Assembly: GCF_002220865.2 (NCBI RefSeq)
Contig: NZ_NHRJ02000002.1
Location: 248,001-312,000 of the forward strand
Source of the DNA: Paenibacillus xerothermodurans
GTDB taxonomy: Bacteria; Bacillota; Bacilli; Paenibacillales; NBRC-103111
Reading direction: 5' to 3'
Length of the DNA stretch: 64,000 nt
Below the pieces are notes generated by a model. It did no database searches. It was not told the origin of the DNA and saw only the letters and a program-made list of their open reading frames with translations. Shown here one piece after another: positions 61,360 to 64,000 of the stretch. Position 1 is the stretch's first letter. Every line of letters starts with the position of its first letter. The translations under genes and the position numbers were made by a program.

Positions 61360-62436
61360 TCAATATAATTCTTCTTCCGTTTTGCGGCTGATTTTATCCA
61401 CAATCTGTTCCAACGGCTCCGGCTGCAGCAGCTCAACCGGCAGGATACCTTTGTCAAACAGCAGACCTTCGCCTTCAATGACAACCACATAACGGCCAGC
61501 CACTTTCGCTATATGCAGCCTGTCCCCGAAATCGGCGAGCAGAGCTTTTACCGACATATGACCTACCTTTAGCTTGAGCTCGATGTCCGGCTTTTGTTCG
61601 ATCATAATGGAGGCTGCTTCCATCACCTGCTCATGAGACCACTTCTCCTGCAGTTCCCTCTGTTCGCTGTGCGCCCACAGCTCCACGTCCTCCATCTCTT
61701 TCTCACGCTCTTCCGGGTTATCTTCATACGCCTGTTCAATATATTGATGTACAAATCCGAGCACCTGCTCGTTCATAATTTCGGGCACCGACTTTTCGTA
61801 CTCGACGTATTTCAAAAAATCCTCAAAATAACGGGCATGGGAAGATTGATGGATCTTGATCTCCCATGGCTCCAGCATCCCTTCCTCCGGCATGTGAGGA
61901 TACATAATCGATTTCATATTCTTGGCGTTAATTGCCATCTCCACTTTATTTAAAAGGCTGCGTTCATCGGTGACCCGGGCGATCTTTTGCTCAAAATCGC
62001 ATTTCAGCACAAAAATAAACGGCTCGTCGAACAGCTTGGTATGCCTGGCCCGCACGACAAACATGGCCCCGCCTCTGATGCCGCTCGCGTCCATGTAAGC
62101 CTGGACCAAGGACTCGGCATTCTCCATGTACTGCTCCATGGATTCCGACATCCGAAGGCGGGCGAACAAATTGTAATTTGGATTGCTGTCGAGATCGTAG
62201 CCAGGCTCCACGGTGAAGCGACCGATCTTGGTCGGCACTTGCTCCGCCTTCGGATTGCGTTCGGCGGTCCGCTTTGCGATTTTCTTAAATTCACCGCCCA
62301 GAAACGAACTCAACTCACTGTCAACGTAATCCTCACCGTCCAATGTCTGGTAATGCTTGCAGCGCTTTGCTCCCTGCGCTTCATCACCCTCCACCTGAAT
62401 TACGAAAAAAGATATGTATTCCACTTCAAAATTCAT
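61360..62436 (-). CDS. DUF3900 protein
   Basis: 358 residues, soluble, mixed alpha/beta, matching the DUF3900 family known from Bacillus and Paenibacillus: NFEVEYISFFVIQVEGDEAQG at the start, then KIGRFTVEPGYDLD, an acidic middle (EEREKEMEDVELWAHSEQRE) and YVVVIEGEGLLFDKGILPVE near the end. ATG at 62436 with GGGGAG 11 nt upstream. Function unknown. Confidence 0.8.
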   Translation of the reverse strand: MNFEVEYISFFVIQVEGDEAQGAKRCKHYQTLDGEDYVDSELSSFLGGEFKKIAKRTAERNPKAEQVPTKIGRFTVEPGYDLDSNPNYNLFARLRMSESMEQYMENAESLVQAYMDASGIRGGAMFVVRARHTKLFDEPFIFVLKCDFEQKIARVTDERSLLNKVEMAINAKNMKSIMYPHMPEEGMLEPWEIKIHQSSHARYFEDFLKYVEYEKSVPEIMNEQVLGFVHQYIEQAYEDNPEEREKEMEDVELWAHSEQRELQEKWSHEQVMEAASIMIEQKPDIELKLKVGHMSVKALLADFGDRLHIAKVAGRYVVVIEGEGLLFDKGILPVELLQPEPLEQIVDKISRKTEEELY

Positions 62437-62586
62437 TGTGTGTACAGCTCCCCTGTGTATGCGTATAAATTAGGCCTATGACAAAGCAAAACCCACCCCA
62501 TAGGCTTCGAAAGCCGCTAAGGCGGGTGTTGATTCATCGTAACACAGGTTGAAATACGCGGCAATGCTCAATGCGAGAGGGAGCGC

Positions 62587-63207
62587 TCACTTGATTACGC
62601 CGCAGGCGATACGGCCGCCGGACTCGCCGGTAGGGTCGGTTTTGTAATCGTCCGGACCCGTATGAATCACCAGCGAGGTTCCGCCCGGCTTAACCAGGGA
62701 GTTGGCTTTATCTCGCGCCAATGTCACTTTCTTGTTGATAAACTCAGCCTTCCCTCCGCCGTCGGAGCCGATTTCGAGGTTAGGCAAATCGCCGGCGTGA
62801 TGGCCCTCCGGATTGTCGAAGCCGTGCTTTTTGGTCTCCGGATTAAAGTGCGCGCCCGCTGTTTTGAAGTCCGGTGCGACGCATGCTCCGACGCTATGAA
62901 AGTGCAGTCCATGCTTGCCCGGCGGCAAACCTGACACTTCCACCTGCAGTTTCACGCCTTCCACTGTCTCCGTTAACGCGGCCCTTCCAACCTTAGTGCC
63001 CTGGCTATCGATGATGTCGATTCGCTTCATATCAGTCACGGTATCATTGGCGGCTTCCTCTGCCGTCGGCGACGATCCGTGTTGAGTGTGCTCGATGCCG
63101 CTGTCCCCGACCTGATGCGTGCCGGTGGCCGGCTCTGCTGACCACTCGCACGCAGACAAGAGCAGCATTACGCTGAACACCACGGCTGCTCGGTTTACGA
63201 TTTTCAT
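62587..63207 (-). CDS. sodC: Cu/Zn superoxide dismutase lipoprotein (SodC/YojM-like)
   Basis: 206 residues. A lipoprotein signal with lipobox LLSAC (Cys20) anchors it outside the membrane. The dismutase core has the copper ligands in GLHFHSVGACV and AGAHFNP, the zinc ligands in HGFDNPEGHHAGDLPN, and the second cysteine in GGRIACGVI for the disulfide. Related to B. subtilis YojM, which keeps only part of the metal site; here all expected histidines appear present. ATG at 63207 has GGAGGACG about 8 nt upstream. Confidence 0.9.
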   Translation of the reverse strand: MKIVNRAAVVFSVMLLLSACEWSAEPATGTHQVGDSGIEHTQHGSSPTAEEAANDTVTDMKRIDIIDSQGTKVGRAALTETVEGVKLQVEVSGLPPGKHGLHFHSVGACVAPDFKTAGAHFNPETKKHGFDNPEGHHAGDLPNLEIGSDGGGKAEFINKKVTLARDKANSLVKPGGTSLVIHTGPDDYKTDPTGESGGRIACGVIK

Positions 63208-63294
63208 CTTGCTCGTCCTCCATTGGATAATGTAACTCTAACACCTGTCAGTGTTGCCCATTGGAGAACAGCTAAACCTTCATATGCCAAACAG

Positions 63295-63924
63295 TCATGC
63301 TTGCTCTACAAACGGGTTGCGCCACTCCATCAGCATCGCGTAATTTCTTGACTCCTCATCATCAAGATAGTTTGGAACCAACTTCACGGGCATCCGACCG
63401 CAGCGCAGCAAAAAGGTAAGCACAGGATCGTGCAAAGCGCCTGACAACACAGCCGTGGTATACTCTTCAGCGGTCATTGCATCCGCATGACGATTATAAC
63501 CGGGCATTCGTCCGCCGCCGAGCAGCCTTTTTAGCCGTCGCTCCACCACCACCTCGTACATCGAGCTCATCAGCAGCTTGCCCAGGCCGAGCTTGCGATA
63601 AGCCGGCAGAGCGCTGATATCAACGATATAGAGAGTATCTCCGGAGGAATTGTGATTGCGAATGTAGCCGTTATCCGTCATTTCCTCCCACGTATGCTCC
63701 GCATGCTCGGGATTAAAATCGACCAGCAGCCCGGTAATTGACGCGACGACTCGCCCGTCGATTTCAGCACACAACGCTCCCTGCGGGAACAGCGTGATAT
63801 GATTGGTGAGCTGCTCCTCGTTCCACCAAAGGTCCGCTGGAAAAGGCGGAGGGAAGCTCTCCTGTTGAATGCGGATGAGATCTTCGAAATCGCTTCGCGA
63901 ATACGATCGCACGATTGCTTTCAT
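63295..63924 (-). CDS. GNAT-family N-acetyltransferase
   Basis: About 209 residues with the GNAT motif A pattern LPAYRKLGLGKLLMSSMYE (R/Q-x-x-G-x-G/A) and a preceding IVDISALP strand. It transfers acetyl from acetyl-CoA to an amine; substrate unknown. ATG at 63924 is chosen because the protein then begins MKAIVRSYSRSDF, a typical GNAT start; the site is weak (CGGGAT). A longer start, TTG at 63966 with GGAG only 3 nt away, is possible. The gene is complete within the window. Confidence 0.82.
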   Translation of the reverse strand: MKAIVRSYSRSDFEDLIRIQQESFPPPFPADLWWNEEQLTNHITLFPQGALCAEIDGRVVASITGLLVDFNPEHAEHTWEEMTDNGYIRNHNSSGDTLYIVDISALPAYRKLGLGKLLMSSMYEVVVERRLKRLLGGGRMPGYNRHADAMTAEEYTTAVLSGALHDPVLTFLLRCGRMPVKLVPNYLDDEESRNYAMLMEWRNPFVEQA

Positions 63925-64000
63925 CGGCCGATCCCGGTCAAACACGTACACATGCTTAACGTACAACCGCTCCGCCCCCTTTTTATGACCAATCGGTATA

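Noticed and set aside
1-64000. tRNA or rRNA genes
   Set aside because: No cloverleaf with a GGTTCGAATCC-type T arm or conserved rRNA segment was noticed on either strand; a covariance search would be decisive.

Overview
The window reads as chromosome of an aerobic or facultative, spore-forming, Paenibacillus-like Firmicute. Evidence: mid GC content, strong AGGAGG-type ribosome binding sites with frequent GTG and TTG starts, a Spo0E-type sporulation phosphatase, a YpdA-type bacillithiol disulfide reductase, a DUF3900 protein, a HelD-type RNA polymerase recycling ATPase and a YthAB-type cytochrome bd oxidase. I see no rRNA, tRNA, CRISPR array or intact prophage. Most of the window is housekeeping and transport genes; gene decay and accessory material are concentrated at about 11.3-20.5 kb and 57-60.4 kb.

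Layout. 1-8 kb: a polyol/sugar catabolic operon on the minus strand (Gfo/Idh oxidoreductase, Zn-alcohol dehydrogenase, sugar isomerase, polyol MFS permease) beside a YesN/YesM-type two-component system, with paired direct repeats in front of the operon promoter. 8-14.2 kb: a CotSA-like glycosyltransferase, a PAP2 phosphatase, a CynX-type permease, two broken genes and the NAD(P)HX repair enzyme. 14.5-17.5 kb: a small gene behind a promoter carrying two LexA-like boxes, a KapD-like exonuclease, an IS1182-type transposase remnant and an HPr-like protein without the phosphorylatable histidine. 17.7-20.5 kb: XerS-type tyrosine recombinase flanked on both sides by tandem repeats, followed by a ribbon-helix-helix/PIN toxin-antitoxin pair and a possible 28-residue membrane peptide ending in a terminator.

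20.6-36 kb: a mini flavoprotein, EamA, MATE and MFS exporters, a YdjM-like membrane hydrolase, uridine kinase, a two-gene 2-oxoacid:ferredoxin oxidoreductase (alpha-beta and gamma-delta fusions), a Nudix hydrolase, a methyltransferase, YpdA and an orphan ABC ATPase. 36-40 kb: two tandem paralogous exported proteins with copper-amine-oxidase-N-like and PKD-like domains, preceded by a structured leader with an intrinsic terminator. 40-46.5 kb: Spo0E-like protein, an M20 amidohydrolase that seems to start at CTG, an alpha/beta hydrolase, a Zur/COG0523 zinc operon with a Fur-type box, and a TIM-barrel-like hypothetical protein.

46.6-64 kb: topoisomerase III, an Sfp-type phosphopantetheinyl transferase, an SDR, an MFS exporter, HelD, cytochrome bd, a frameshifted ArsR/SRPBCC pair, a D-2-hydroxyacid dehydrogenase followed by LarE, a glutathione peroxidase with an acyl-CoA dehydrogenase tail fragment behind it, DUF3900, a Cu/Zn superoxide dismutase lipoprotein and a GNAT acetyltransferase. 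The best candidates for something undescribed are the LexA-box small gene at 14.6 kb, the repeat-flanked XerS plus toxin-antitoxin-peptide cassette at 17.7-20.5 kb, and the exported paralogue pair with its attenuator-like leader at 36-40 kb. All functions are inferred from sequence reading alone; no database search was possible.
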